Source: Pseudomonas sp. MRSN 12121
GTDB taxonomy: Bacteria; Pseudomonadota; Gammaproteobacteria; Pseudomonadales; Pseudomonadaceae
Direction: 5' to 3'
NCBI RefSeq assembly: GCF_000931465.1
Contig: NZ_CP010892.1
Location: 4,053,388-4,117,387, forward strand
DNA: 64,000 nucleotides
The notes under the pieces are model-generated. The model was given only the letters and a program-made list of their open reading frames with translations, made no database searches and was not told the origin of the DNA. Shown one piece after another: positions 1-8,943 of this stretch. How positions within the stretch are numbered: position 1 is the first letter of the stretch; each line of letters begins with the position of its first letter. Made by a program: the position numbers and the translations under genes.

Positions 1-1
1 G

Positions 2-217
2 CTGGCCGACATGGCCGACCGCTTCCACCTGCTCAAGTACGGCCTGGCGATCGTGCTGGTGTTCATCGGCGGCAAGATGACGCTGATGCCCTGGTTCCAC
101 ATGCCGGTGGAGTGGTCGCTGGCGATCGTCGGCGGGATCATCCTGGCTTCGGTGCTGCTGAGCCTGGCCAGCAGCCGGCCCGGCGCGCCCGACGAGCAGC
201 GGACGCGCCCGCCCTAG
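2..217 (+). CDS. TerC/Alx-family membrane protein, C-terminal fragment
   Basis: The window opens inside this gene; 71 codons remain before the stop. The visible peptide reads LADMADRFHLLKYGLAIVLV and continues into a second hydrophobic stretch (VEWSLAIVGGIILASVLLSL). The spacing RFHLLKYGLA..FIGGKM..PVEWSLA matches the last two transmembrane helices of TerC/Alx integral membrane proteins, which are implicated in metal (manganese) export and tellurite resistance. An internal ATG at position 11 would give a 68-residue protein, but the reading frame is open to the window edge and the family match begins before it, so I read it as a truncated C-terminus. The short polar tail is not informative. 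Confidence 0.72.
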   Translation: MADMADRFHLLKYGLAIVLVFIGGKMTLMPWFHMPVEWSLAIVGGIILASVLLSLASSRPGAPDEQRTRPP

Positions 218-306
218 CGACACCCGCGCGGCGCCGACCTGTTGGAGGCCGGCGCCCCGCCTGCTAACGTCAGTGCCATCCATCCTCCACCACCCCGGAC
301 CTCGCC

Positions 307-975
307 ATGCCCACTGCCGAATCCCTGCTCCTGCAAAGCTGGCACCACAACGCCCAGGCCTGGATCGAGGCGATCCGCAACGACGCCATCGCAAGCCGCG
401 TCGAGGTCACCAACCAGGCGATCCTGCTGACGGTGCTGGGCCGCCAGCCCGGGCGGGTGCTCGATCTCGGCTGTGGCGAAGGCTGGCTGTTGCGGGCCCT
501 GGCGCAGCGGGGTATCGAGGCGGTCGGGGTCGATGGCGACAGGACGCTGGTGCACGCGGCACGGGCGGCGGGCTCGCCCGAGGTGCACCTGGCCAGCTAC
601 GAGGAACTGACGGAGGCCGCGGTGGACATCGGCGACGGCTACGAGCTGATCTGCGCCAACTTCGCCCTGCTGCACCAGGACATCATCCCGCTGCTGGCCG
701 CCATGAACGCCCTGCTCGCCCCTGGCGGCGCGCTGGCGATCCAGACCCTGCACCCCTGGGCCGCAGCCGCCGGCGATTACCAGGACGGCTGGCGCGAAGA
801 AACCTTCGCCGGCTTCCAGGGCCAATGGCAGCCCATGCCCTGGTATTTCCGCACCCTCTCCAGCTGGCTCAATGCCCTGGACCTGGCCGGCTTTCGCCTC
901 GCCGGCCTGCAGGAACCGCAGCACCCGCAAAGCGCGCTGCCGCAGTCGTTGCTGCTGGTGGCCGAGGCGCGGTGA
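307..975 (+). CDS. Class I SAM-dependent methyltransferase
   Basis: A 222-residue cytosolic protein with a Rossmann methyltransferase fold. Motif I is VLDLGCGEGWLLRAL (about residues 51-65), followed by an acidic motif II in GVDGDRTLV. The motif IV region is NFALLHQD, and a post-motif PGGALAIQTLHPW follows. This arrangement is typical of small-molecule methyltransferases of the Methyltransf_11/25 type. The substrate cannot be read from the sequence. The start ATG is poorly served by a ribosome site but is the only start in frame close to motif I. The gene is convergent with the acetyltransferase that follows, with 3 bases between the stops. Confidence 0.85.
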   Translation: MPTAESLLLQSWHHNAQAWIEAIRNDAIASRVEVTNQAILLTVLGRQPGRVLDLGCGEGWLLRALAQRGIEAVGVDGDRTLVHAARAAGSPEVHLASYEELTEAAVDIGDGYELICANFALLHQDIIPLLAAMNALLAPGGALAIQTLHPWAAAAGDYQDGWREETFAGFQGQWQPMPWYFRTLSSWLNALDLAGFRLAGLQEPQHPQSALPQSLLLVAEAR

Positions 976-978
976 GCT

Positions 979-1473
979 TCAGAGCGACAGGACAAAGCCG
1001 CGTTCGGCAGCGGCCTGCCGCTCCACGGATTCCGCCAGGAACCCGCTGCGGAGCAGGACCTTTTGCGAACCGATGTTTGCCGGGTAGACATACGCCACCA
1101 GCTGCCGCAGTTGCCAGCGCGTCCGGGCCTGCTCGATCAGGTGCCCCAACGCCCGGGTCGCCAACCCCTGGCCGCAGGCGCTGCGGGCGATCCGATAGCC
1201 GACTTCGGCAGAGCGCCGGGCGGCGTCGATGCCCTTCAGGTTGGCGCGACCGACAATCTTTCCATCGGCGTCTTCGATAACGAACGGATGCCAGGTGCCG
1301 CAGGCCAGGCCGGACAGATAAGCCTCGATGTGCTCGGCGACCCCTTGCACCGAGTAGAAGGCCGGTTCGCGGGCGTCGATTTGGGATTCGAACCACTCAC
1401 GGTTATCGACTTCGAAGGCCAGCAAGGCGTCGACATCCGTACTGCTGAGCTCGCGAACGCTGAATGATTTCAT
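979..1473 (-). CDS. GNAT-family N-acetyltransferase (RimJ/RimL type)
   Basis: A 164-residue single-domain acetyltransferase. The N-terminal part (REWFESQIDAREPAFY) and the segment VGRANLKGIDAARRSAEVGY resemble the RimJ/RimL/Acetyltransf_3 branch. The acetyl-CoA binding motif A is IARSACGQGLATRALGHLI, with the Q-x-x-G-x-G/A signature, and the late NIGSQKVLLRSGF is the usual motif B. It probably acetylates an amino group on a small molecule or protein N-terminus; the acceptor is unknown. The ATG has an excellent AGGAGGT site 5 bases upstream. It is transcribed alone and convergent with the methyltransferase. Confidence 0.87.
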   Translation of the reverse strand: MKSFSVRELSSTDVDALLAFEVDNREWFESQIDAREPAFYSVQGVAEHIEAYLSGLACGTWHPFVIEDADGKIVGRANLKGIDAARRSAEVGYRIARSACGQGLATRALGHLIEQARTRWQLRQLVAYVYPANIGSQKVLLRSGFLAESVERQAAAERGFVLSL

Positions 1474-1576
1474 CTCTCACCTCCTCTGTGATGTGGGCCG
1501 CGGGGCGGCAGGAAGCTTGGCAGCATGGCTTACCCCGGCGCAATCCCTGGGGCAGCCACCCGATGCCGTCATTCCG

Positions 1577-1680
1577 CTGTAGGAGCGAAGCTTGCTCGCG
1601 ATGGTCGTTAACGATGACGCCTATTTACTGGATTAACGCGGCGCTCTTGAGTCCATCGCGAGCAAGCTTCGCTCCTACAG
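1577..1680. repeat. Inverted REP pair
   Basis: Two perfect 28-base inverted copies of a pseudomonad REP begin CTGTAGGAGCGAAGCTTGCT at 1577 and end with the complement at 1680. They are separated by about 48 bases, between the convergent downstream flanks of neighbouring genes. Confidence 0.9.
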
Positions 1681-1707
1681 TTGTCCTCGGTATTTCAGGG
1701 GACAGAA

Positions 1708-1733
1708 AAACGCCGGGCGCAAGGCCCGGCGTC
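1708..1733 (-). terminator. Rho-independent terminator of the aldo/keto reductase
   Basis: A 9-base-pair stem ACGCCGGGC / GCCCGGCGT with a 5-base loop lies 20 bases past the stop of the minus-strand gene. It is followed on the minus strand by a run of T. Confidence 0.85.
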
Positions 1734-1752
1734 TGATCGACAGCGTGCAGCG

Positions 1753-2763
1753 TCAGGCCTTGGGCAGCGGCGCGTGCGCGGCGATCAGCCCCTGCTCGCG
1801 CAGTTCGCTCCAGAACGCGGCCGGAATCACCGCCTTGGAGGCCGCGAAGTCCTGGTCGGCATGCCGGGGACGGGTCGCCCCCGGAATCGCCGCGACCACC
1901 GCCGGATGGGCCAGGGAGAATTGCAGCGCCGCCGCCTTGATGTCGACGCCGTGACGGGCCGCCACTTCGTTCAGGCGCTGGACGCGGGCCCGCACCTCCG
2001 GGCTGGCCTTCTGGTACTCGTAGTGCTCGCCACCGGCAATCACCCCGGAGTTGTACGGGCCGCCGACGACGATCCCGACGTTTTGCGCCAGGGCGCTGGG
2101 CATTACGCGCTGCAGCGCACGCTCGTGGTCCAGCAGGCTGTAGCGACCGGCCATCAGGAAGCCGTCGGGACGGGCTTCTTCCAGGTCCAGGGTCAGCTCG
2201 ATCGGCTCGACCCGGTTCACCCCCAGGCCCCAGGCCTTGATCACGCCTTCTTCGCGCAGGCGAGTGAGGACACGGAAGGCGCCGGTGCGGGCGATCTCGA
2301 ACTGGCCCAGCCATTCGTCGCCGTAGAAGTCCTGGGCGATGTCGTGGATCCAGACGATGTCCAGGCGATCGGTGCCCAGGCGCTCGAGGCTGTCCTCGAT
2401 GGAGCGCAGGGTGGCATCGGCGCTGTAGTCGTTGACGATACGGTTGCGGTTGCCGTGTTCGAACAAGCCGCTCTTCTCGCCCAGTTCGCGAGCGGCTGGG
2501 TCTTCCAGTTCGTCGAGGATGATCCGGCCGACCTTGGTGCTGAGCACGTATTCATCGCGTGGACGCTGGGCCAGGGCCTTGCCCAGGCGGATTTCCGCAA
2601 GGCCGGCACCGTAGAACGGCGCAGTGTCGAAGTAACGCACGCCGTTGTTCCAGGCGGCGTCCACCGAGCCCTGGACTTCGTCTGCCGGCACGGCGCGGAA
2701 CATGTTGCCCAGGGGTGCGGTACCGAAGCCCAGGGGGTTGGCGATCAGGTCTTTCAGGTTCAT
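1753..2763 (-). CDS. Aldo/keto reductase
   Basis: A 336-residue NAD(P)H-dependent oxidoreductase with a TIM-barrel fold. The catalytic tetrad is visible as D46 (YFDTAPFYG), Y51, K77 (LSTKVGR) and H140 (IVWIHD). The overall layout, including NPLGFGTAPLGNMF at the start, resembles the D-threo-aldose 1-dehydrogenase / L-fucose dehydrogenase-like branch, which oxidises or reduces sugars and other carbonyls. The start ATG has GGAG 8 bases upstream. It is divergent from a LysR regulator 118 bases away, which is the likely controller, and a strong terminator follows it. Confidence 0.88.
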   Translation of the reverse strand: MNLKDLIANPLGFGTAPLGNMFRAVPADEVQGSVDAAWNNGVRYFDTAPFYGAGLAEIRLGKALAQRPRDEYVLSTKVGRIILDELEDPAARELGEKSGLFEHGNRNRIVNDYSADATLRSIEDSLERLGTDRLDIVWIHDIAQDFYGDEWLGQFEIARTGAFRVLTRLREEGVIKAWGLGVNRVEPIELTLDLEEARPDGFLMAGRYSLLDHERALQRVMPSALAQNVGIVVGGPYNSGVIAGGEHYEYQKASPEVRARVQRLNEVAARHGVDIKAAALQFSLAHPAVVAAIPGATRPRHADQDFAASKAVIPAAFWSELREQGLIAAHAPLPKA

Positions 2764-2843
2764 GGAACTACTCCAGTGCGGTTAGGTAAGGTCGTCAGCC
2801 GACGACGTGAGCGCATCCTAGGCTGGGCAAATACAGACCGTCC

Positions 2844-2868
2844 AAGTCATAATTCGACCTACTTAAGT
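2844..2868. promoter_or_regulatory. Candidate LysR operator between divergent genes
   Basis: Imperfect dyad AAGT...ACTT ending in the perfect palindrome ACTTAAGT (2861-2868), just upstream of the LysR ribosome site GGAGGT and between the two divergent starts. The assignment rests on position and symmetry only. Confidence 0.35.
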
Positions 2869-2881
2869 CCCTGGAGGTCTC

Positions 2882-3787
2882 ATGCAGGATCTACGTCAGT
2901 TGCGCTATTTCGTCGCCGTCGCCGAATGCGAAAACGTCGGCCGTGCGGCGGAACAGCTGCACATTTCCCAATCGCCCCTGAGCCGGCAGATCGCCCAGCT
3001 CGAGGAAAACCTCGGCCTGGCGCTGTTCGAACGACGCAACCAGCGGCTGTTCCTGACCAACGACGGGCGCACCTTCCTCGGCGAGGCCCGCGGCCTGCTC
3101 AAGCACGCCGAACGCCTGGAGTCCCTGGGCAAACGCCTGGGCCGTGGCGAGGAAGGCGGCCTGTGCATCGGTTATGTCAACCACGCCATCCATGCCGGGG
3201 TGCTGCCCGGCGCGGTGCGGGCGATCCGCGGCGAGCGCCCGCAGATCCATATCGCCCTGTACAACATGACGCCCAACGAGCAGTTCGAGGGCTTGCGCCA
3301 ACGCAGCCTGGATATCGCCCTGGTCTGCGAGCCGCCACCGCGGGACGATCCCGATCTGCGCGGGCATCCGGTCCTGAGCGATCCGATGCTGCTGGCCATT
3401 CCCGCCGAGCACCCGCTGGCGCAGAAGGCCGAGCTCACCCCCGCGGACCTGCATCAACAGGAGTGGATCATCACCGGCGGCCAGCCCGATCAAGTCAGCA
3501 AGCGCGACGATTTCATCGCCCGCTGCGGCGATGCCGGCTTTACCCCGCGCCTGTCGCTGGAGGCCACCGACCCGCTGAGCGTGCTCGGCCTGGTGTCCGC
3601 CGGCCTCGGCCTGGCCATGGTGCAGGGCAGCCTCAGCGCCAGCGCCGGGCCGACCGTGGTGCTGCGCAAACTGGAGTGGTTCCAGCCCAGCGTGCAACTG
3701 TGGGCGGCCTGGCACCAGGTGGACCTGCGGCCGATCGTGGGGATTTTCCGCGAGCGGGTGCTGGCATTGGCCGAAAAGACCGCTTAA
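2882..3787 (+). CDS. LysR-family transcriptional regulator
   Basis: 301 residues with the standard LysR layout. The N-terminal winged HTH is residues 1-60 (LRQLRYFVAVAECENVGRAA, then LHISQSPLSRQIAQLEENLG). The substrate-binding domain runs from about residue 90 (GGLCIGYVNHAI) to the end. The start ATG has GGAGGT 6 bases upstream. Divergence from the aldo/keto reductase suggests it regulates that gene and itself. The downstream SDR starts 102 bases later with its own ribosome site, so it may or may not be co-transcribed. The effector is unknown. Confidence 0.9.
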   Translation: MQDLRQLRYFVAVAECENVGRAAEQLHISQSPLSRQIAQLEENLGLALFERRNQRLFLTNDGRTFLGEARGLLKHAERLESLGKRLGRGEEGGLCIGYVNHAIHAGVLPGAVRAIRGERPQIHIALYNMTPNEQFEGLRQRSLDIALVCEPPPRDDPDLRGHPVLSDPMLLAIPAEHPLAQKAELTPADLHQQEWIITGGQPDQVSKRDDFIARCGDAGFTPRLSLEATDPLSVLGLVSAGLGLAMVQGSLSASAGPTVVLRKLEWFQPSVQLWAAWHQVDLRPIVGIFRERVLALAEKTA

Positions 3788-3889
3788 AAGACCTCAGAGG
3801 TCTGAACTCAGTCGAATTCCGTCTTTTACAGTCTTACCCTGCGCTACTAGGATGACTCCATCGATACCACTCACCACAGGAGTCATTCC

Positions 3890-4687
3890 ATGAACATCGA
3901 CCTCGGCGGACGCACCGCCATCATCAGCGGCTCGACCGGCGGTATTGGTCTGGCCATCGCCCGCGGCCTGGCCCGCGCCCATGCCGACGTGGTCATCGCC
4001 GGCCGCAGCCAGAAGTCGGTCGACGCCGCCCTGGCCGAACTGCGCGCCCTGGGCGGGCATGGCCAGGTCCACGGCGTGGTCGCCGACCTGGGCACCGCCG
4101 CCGGCGCCGACCTTCTGTTCGCCGCCCACCCGCAAGCGGACATCCTGGTCAACAACCTGGGGATCTACGACGACGTCGACTTCTTCGAAGTGGCCGACAG
4201 CGAGTGGCTGCGTTTCTATGAAACCAACGTGCTGTCCGGCGTGCGCCTGGCCCGCCACTATGCCCCGGGCATGGTCGACAAAGGCTGGGGGCGGATCCTG
4301 TTCATCTCCTCCGAATCGGGCATCGCCATTCCGGCCGACATGATCAATTACGGCGTGACCAAGAGCGCCAACCTGGCGGTGTCCCACGGCCTGGCCAAGC
4401 GCCTGGCGGGCACCGGCGTGACCGTCAACGCCGTGCTGCCCGGCCCGACCCTGACCGATGGCGTGGCCGCCCTGGTGGCCGATGCCGCCCAGGCCTCCGG
4501 CCGCAGCATCCGCGAAGAAGCCGATAACTTCGTGCGCACCGCCCGCCCCAGCTCGATCATCCAGCGCGCAGCCGAGGTCGACGAAGTCGCGCACCTGGTG
4601 GTGTACCTGGCTTCCCCTTACTCCTCCGCCACCACCGGCGCGGCCCTGCGGGTCGACGGCGGCGTGGTCGACAGCCTCGCGATCTGA
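3890..4687 (+). CDS. SDR-family oxidoreductase
   Basis: 265 residues with a classical short-chain dehydrogenase fold. The nucleotide-binding motif is GSTGGIG (residues 14-20), followed by NNLG at 88-91 in the core. The catalytic serine is near ISSES (140-142) and YxxxK is Y154/K158 (YGVTK). The R39 and S40 positions after strand beta-2 (AGRSQ) suggest NADP preference. The ribosome site is ACAGGAG. The next gene, a START-like SRPBCC protein, begins 28 bases after the stop, so the two are probably one transcript acting on the same unknown small hydrophobic ligand. Confidence 0.9.
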   Translation: MNIDLGGRTAIISGSTGGIGLAIARGLARAHADVVIAGRSQKSVDAALAELRALGGHGQVHGVVADLGTAAGADLLFAAHPQADILVNNLGIYDDVDFFEVADSEWLRFYETNVLSGVRLARHYAPGMVDKGWGRILFISSESGIAIPADMINYGVTKSANLAVSHGLAKRLAGTGVTVNAVLPGPTLTDGVAALVADAAQASGRSIREEADNFVRTARPSSIIQRAAEVDEVAHLVVYLASPYSSATTGAALRVDGGVVDSLAI

Positions 4688-4715
4688 CACCCCCATTGCA
4701 CAGGAGACACACCCC

Positions 4716-5123
4716 ATGGCCAACGCCTACGCATCCCTGAAAACCTCCCACAGCCCGGACCGGGTCTGGGCCCTGATCGGCGGCTTCGACAGCCTGCCCG
4801 ACTGGCTGCCGTTCATCCCGCAAAGCATCGCCAGCGAAGGCGGCCGCGTGCGCTCGCTGCAAGACCCGGAAGGCAACGCCATCGTCGAGCGCCTGATGGC
4901 CTTCGACGAACAGCAGCGCCGTTACAGCTACGCCATCCTCACCAGCCCGTTCCCGGTGACCGGCTACCTCTCCACCCTGCAGGTCAAGGCCGACGGCCAG
5001 GGCAGCCTGGTGGAATGGTCCGGCGAATTCACCCCGACCGGCGTCAGCGATGCCGAAGCCGAAGCGCTGTTCAAGGGCATCTACGAAGGCGGTCTCGAAG
5101 CCCTGGCCACAAGCCTGGGCTAA
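4716..5123 (+). CDS. SRPBCC (START-like) family protein
   Basis: A 135-residue helix-grip protein of the polyketide cyclase/dehydrase-like SRPBCC superfamily. Visible family features are the N-terminal HSPDRVWALIGGFDSLPDWL helix, the mid-strand RYSYAILTSPFPVTGYLSTL, and the long C-terminal helix SDAEAEALFKGIYEGGLEAL. It would bind a small hydrophobic ligand; no catalytic residues can be assigned. The start at 4716 is chosen because ACAGGAG lies just before it, 28 bases after the SDR stop. The reading frame extends further upstream into the SDR gene without a credible start. Confidence 0.85.
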   Translation: MANAYASLKTSHSPDRVWALIGGFDSLPDWLPFIPQSIASEGGRVRSLQDPEGNAIVERLMAFDEQQRRYSYAILTSPFPVTGYLSTLQVKADGQGSLVEWSGEFTPTGVSDAEAEALFKGIYEGGLEALATSLG

Positions 5124-5178
5124 AAGACTCCCCGCCCGACGTAGCTGCTGTCGAACCTAGCGGCTAGCAATCGGGCAA

Positions 5179-5645
5179 CGCGGTGTGCCAAGCCGACTCA
5201 ATCGTCCGGCCTGGCGACTGCTGCGCAGTCGATCGCAGCCTCGCTGGCGCTCGACAGCGGCTACACCCAATCCCTGTAGCCGCTGCCGAGCCTGCGGCGA
5301 GGCTGCGATCGGGCGCAAAGCGTCCGTCAACCAGGCGCCTCGGCGCTTCAGGTAGATCCGCTACACAGGCCCCGCGCAGCGCGGTGTGCCTGGCCGGTTC
5401 AATCGTCCGGCCTGGCGACTGCTGCGCAGTCGATCGCAGCCTCGCTGGCGCTCGACAGCGGCTACACCCCATCCCTGTAGCCGCTGCCGAGCCTGCGGCG
5501 AGGCTGCGATCGGGCGCAAAGCGGCCGTCAACCAGGCACCTCGACGCTTCAGGTAGATCCGCTACACAGGCCCCGCGCAACGCGGTGTGCCTGGCCGGCT
5601 CAATCGTCTGGCCTGGCGACTGCTGCGCAGTCGATCCCCGTAACC
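5179..5645. repeat. Tandem array of 201-bp units carrying REP pairs
   Basis: CGCGGTGTGCC recurs at 5179, 5380 and 5581, an exact 201-base period. Two full units and about 65 bases of a third are present. Each full unit holds a REP-like pair: GATCGCAGCCTCGCTGGCGC followed by GTAGCCGCTGCCGAGCC and its complement. This fills the 528-base gap between the SRPBCC gene and the AraC gene, and no gene is apparent in it. Confidence 0.9.
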
Positions 5646-5651
5646 GCAGCC

Positions 5652-6590
5652 TCAGCTCAACACCCCTTCTGCACTCCCGCCCGCCAGTTCGCGCATCTGC
5701 GCGATATCGCGCTTGGGCGGCACGCCGAACAGGCGGCTGTATTCGCGGCTGAACTGCGAGGGGCTTTCGTAGCCGACCTTGAAGGCGGCGCTGGAGACGT
5801 CCAGGTGTTCGTTCATCATCAGGCGCTTGGCTTCGGCCAGGCGCAGCCACTTCTGGTATTGCAGCGGGCTCATGGTGGTGAGCTGGCGGAAGTGATGATG
5901 GAAGGTCGGCGTGCTCATCTGCACCCGCGCCGCTAGTTCGTCGACGCGCAATTGCAGCATGTAGTTCAGTTTCAGCCAGTCGATGGCCCGGGCGATGCGG
6001 TGGCCCTGGCCGTCGACGGAGGCGATCTGGCGCAGCCGCGCCGACTGGTCGCTCATCAGCAGGCGGTAATGGATCTCGCGCTGGATCAGCGGCGCGAGCA
6101 CCGGGATGGCTTCGGGTTCCTCCAGCAGCTCGACCAGACGCAGGAAGGAGGCCAATAGCGCCGGCGTCACCGTGCCCAGGCCCACGCTCTTGCCCGGTGC
6201 CCGCTCGCGCGGCGGCAACAGGCTGCCCTGGGCGGTCAGTTCGGCGAGCATCCGCTGGTCGAGCTTGAAGGCCAGCCCCAGGCAGGGTCGCTCGAGGCTG
6301 GCGGTGATGACTTCCGAGTTGGCCGGCAGATCCAGCGAGGTGGCGAGAAAGCGCGAGGTGTCGTAGGGAAAAGCCTCGCCGCCCACCCACAACTGCTTCG
6401 CCCCCTGGGCGACCAGGACGATGGACGGCTCGACCATGCACACCGAAGGGGGCGCAGGGACTTCGCGGCGAAAGAAGTAGAGGCCGGGAATCGCGGTGAC
6501 GCAATCTCCCGAGTGGTCGATTTGCCCGCCGATAAGGCGCGCGAGCCGTTGTTGAGGCGTTCGCCCCGGGGCGGTGGTGTCGTGTGTCAT
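5652..6590 (-). CDS. AraC-family transcriptional regulator
   Basis: 312 residues. The N-terminal half matches the AraC_N sensor domain seen next to alcohol dehydrogenase and aldo/keto reductase genes (PGLYFFRREVPAPP, VEPSIVLVAQGAK). The C-terminal 100 residues carry two HTH motifs (VDELAARVQMSTPTFHHHF and VSSAAFKVGYESPSQFSREY). The start at 6590 is chosen over an upstream one because AAGGAGG lies 8 bases before it. It is divergent from the zinc alcohol dehydrogenase and is its likely activator. Confidence 0.88.
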   Translation of the reverse strand: MTHDTTAPGRTPQQRLARLIGGQIDHSGDCVTAIPGLYFFRREVPAPPSVCMVEPSIVLVAQGAKQLWVGGEAFPYDTSRFLATSLDLPANSEVITASLERPCLGLAFKLDQRMLAELTAQGSLLPPRERAPGKSVGLGTVTPALLASFLRLVELLEEPEAIPVLAPLIQREIHYRLLMSDQSARLRQIASVDGQGHRIARAIDWLKLNYMLQLRVDELAARVQMSTPTFHHHFRQLTTMSPLQYQKWLRLAEAKRLMMNEHLDVSSAAFKVGYESPSQFSREYSRLFGVPPKRDIAQMRELAGGSAEGVLS

Positions 6591-6752
6591 GGCGGTTGGG
6601 CCCTCCTTGCCGAACGTTAACCCGGCCATCGCGCCCCTGCTAATGAAAACCCCAAGGTCCAGAGAATCGGGCAAGAAATCCAGCGTATTGCACTACAGGG
6701 CGCCTGGCCCCACCCGGAAAATGCCCAGCAACCAATCCGGCTGGAGAGTGCA

Positions 6753-7802
6753 ATGTCTATCAACGCCTACGGTGCCCATGCGGGCGACCGTCCCCTCGAA
6801 CCGCTGCAGATCACCCGGCGCGCCCCTGGCGCCCATGACGTGCAGATCGATATCGCCTTCTGCGGCATCTGCCACTCGGACCTGCACCAGGTGCGCGGCG
6901 AATGGCAAGGCACGCAGTTTCCCTGTGTGCCCGGCCACGAGATCGTCGGCCGGGTCGCCTCGGTCGGCGCCCATGTGCGCGATTTCGCCCTGGGCGACCT
7001 GGTCGGCGTCGGCTGCATCGTCGACAGCTGCAAGCACTGCGCCGACTGCGACGACGGCCTGGAGAACTACTGCGCCGGCATGATCGGCACCTACAACTTC
7101 CCGACCCCGGACGCCCCCGGCTGGACCCTGGGCGGCTACTCGCAACAGATCGTGGTCCACGAACGCTACGTGCTGCGCATCCGCCACCCCGAGGCGCAAC
7201 TGGCCGCCGTGGCGCCGCTGCTGTGCGCGGGCATCACCACTTATTCGCCGCTGCGCCACTGGCACGCCGGCCCCGGCAAGAAAGTCGGCGTGGTCGGTAT
7301 CGGCGGCCTGGGCCACATGGGCATCAAGCTGGCCCACGCGATGGGCGCGCACGTGGTGGCCTTCACCACCTCCGAATCCAAGCGCGAAGCCGCCAGGGAA
7401 CTGGGCGCCGATGACGTGGTGATCTCGCGCAACGCCGAGGAACTGGTGGCCCACGCGCACAGCTTCGACCTGATCCTCAACACGGTCGCCGCGCCCCACG
7501 ACCTCGATGCGCTGCTGGCGCTGCTCAAGCGCGACGGCAGCATGGTGCTGGTGGGCGCACCGGCGACGCCACACCCCTCGCCCAATGTGTTCAACCTGAT
7601 CATGCAGCGCCGGACCCTCGCCGGCTCGATGATCGGCGGCATCCCCGAGACCCAGGAGATGCTCGACTTCTGCGCCGCGCACGGCATCGTCGCCGACATC
7701 GAGCTGGTGCGCGCCGAGCAAATCAACGCGGCCTACGAACGCATGCTCAAGGGTGAGGTGAAGTACCGCTTCGTCATCGACAATGCCACCCTGGGCGCGT
7801 GA
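6753..7802 (+). CDS. Zinc-dependent NAD(P) alcohol dehydrogenase (YahK/CAD type)
   Basis: 349 residues of the medium-chain dehydrogenase family. Catalytic zinc ligands are in CGICHSD (C40) and GHE (H62/E63). The structural zinc cluster is C93, C96, C99 and C107. The nucleotide fold is VGIGGLGHMGIKLA, and a Ser after beta-2 (FTTSESKR) points to NADP(H). Length and motifs match YahK-like broad aldehyde reductases. The gene stands alone, divergent from the AraC regulator across 162 bases, consistent with induction by aldehydes or alcohols. Confidence 0.92.
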   Translation: MSINAYGAHAGDRPLEPLQITRRAPGAHDVQIDIAFCGICHSDLHQVRGEWQGTQFPCVPGHEIVGRVASVGAHVRDFALGDLVGVGCIVDSCKHCADCDDGLENYCAGMIGTYNFPTPDAPGWTLGGYSQQIVVHERYVLRIRHPEAQLAAVAPLLCAGITTYSPLRHWHAGPGKKVGVVGIGGLGHMGIKLAHAMGAHVVAFTTSESKREAARELGADDVVISRNAEELVAHAHSFDLILNTVAAPHDLDALLALLKRDGSMVLVGAPATPHPSPNVFNLIMQRRTLAGSMIGGIPETQEMLDFCAAHGIVADIELVRAEQINAAYERMLKGEVKYRFVIDNATLGA

Positions 7803-7828
7803 CGCCCGTCACAAGGGCGGGCGCCCGC

Positions 7829-8845
7829 TCATTTCACCAGGCGTTTTTCCCTGGACGGCCGGTAGCCGAAATACGCGCTGTAGCACTTGCTGAAATGGCT
7901 CGGCGAGACGAAGCCGCAGGCCACCAGCACCTCGACCTGGGACAGTTCGGTGTGCTGCAACAGGCGGCGCGCCTCGGTGATGCGCAACTCCAGGTAATAG
8001 CGTTGCGGGGTGGTGCCCAACTGCTCTTTGAACAGCCGTTCGATCTGCCGCCGTGAGCGCCCGGCGTACTCTGCCAGCTGGTCCATTTGCAGCGGCTCTT
8101 CGAGGTTGGCGTCCATCAGCTTGACTACCTCGCGCAGCGGCGCGCTCAGCGACACCTGCGCGGTCGGCTTGATGCGCCGGTAGCGCGACTCCTCGAACGA
8201 CAGGATGTCTTCGATCCCCTCCACCAGCGCCTTGCCGTGCAGGCCCTTGATCCACTCCAGGGCCATATGGAAGGCGCCGGCGGGGCTGGACGCGGTAAGC
8301 CGGTCGCGGTCGACGACAAAGGCCTCGCTGGTGACCTGGGTGGCCCTGGAGATTTCCGCCAGCGCCGGGCGGTGCTCCGGGTGAATCGCGCAGCGATAGC
8401 CTTCGAGCAGGCCGCCGATGCCGAGGAACCAGGCGCCGTTCCACAGCCCGGCCAGGGCGATGCCGCGTTCGGCGGCGGCCTTGAGCAGGCCGACCAGCTC
8501 GGGCCCGGCCTTGAGTTCGGTGCGGTAGCCGCCGCAGATCACCAGCAGGTCCAGGTCCTTGAGCGCTGCCAGCGTCAGCGGCGCATCGGGGCGGATCACC
8601 AGCCCGAGGTCGCTGGTGACCTCGCCGCCCTGCAGGCCGAAGGTCGTCGAGGCAAACAGCGCCGGCCGCAGCAGGTTGGCGGTGACGATGGTATCCAGGG
8701 CCTGGGTGAAGGCCGGCAGCGAGAAGTGTTCGAGCAGCAGGAAACCGGCCCGGGCATGGACCGTGGGGGTGGCCCGCGCCTCGTCCAGATAACGCAGGTT
8801 CTTGCCCTTCATGCCACCGCTGAAATCCCGTCGCTGCACCGCCAT
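7829..8845 (-). CDS. GlxA-family transcriptional regulator (DJ-1/PfpI domain + AraC HTH)
   Basis: 338 residues from the start at 8845. The N-terminal DJ-1/PfpI-like domain covers about residues 20-190; its nucleophile region reads ICGGYRTE and LAGLWNGAW, so the usual catalytic Cys is replaced and the domain probably only senses. The C-terminal AraC DNA-binding domain follows (MDQLAEYAGRSRRQIERLFK and VEVLVACGFVSPSHFSKCY). Starts at 8938, 8845 and 8812 are all possible, and none has a strong ribosome site. It lies 98 bases downstream of the ferulate-locus thiolase in the same orientation. Relatives control carnitine, arginine and similar catabolism; the ligand here is unknown. Confidence 0.82.
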   Translation of the reverse strand: MAVQRRDFSGGMKGKNLRYLDEARATPTVHARAGFLLLEHFSLPAFTQALDTIVTANLLRPALFASTTFGLQGGEVTSDLGLVIRPDAPLTLAALKDLDLLVICGGYRTELKAGPELVGLLKAAAERGIALAGLWNGAWFLGIGGLLEGYRCAIHPEHRPALAEISRATQVTSEAFVVDRDRLTASSPAGAFHMALEWIKGLHGKALVEGIEDILSFEESRYRRIKPTAQVSLSAPLREVVKLMDANLEEPLQMDQLAEYAGRSRRQIERLFKEQLGTTPQRYYLELRITEARRLLQHTELSQVEVLVACGFVSPSHFSKCYSAYFGYRPSREKRLVK

Positions 8846-8943
8846 ACGCCTGTTTCCCGTTCCGAACGTCGGTGCAGTGTAAATCACCGCCGGATCGCTC
8901 GTTCGTCCTCTTTCGCGGGGAAACATCCCGGGCTGCAACCGCC

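Noticed and set aside
5179..5645. Tandem repeat considered as a CRISPR array
   Set aside because: The 201-base period has no short conserved repeat with variable spacers; the whole unit is duplicated and contains REP pairs. No cas genes are present.
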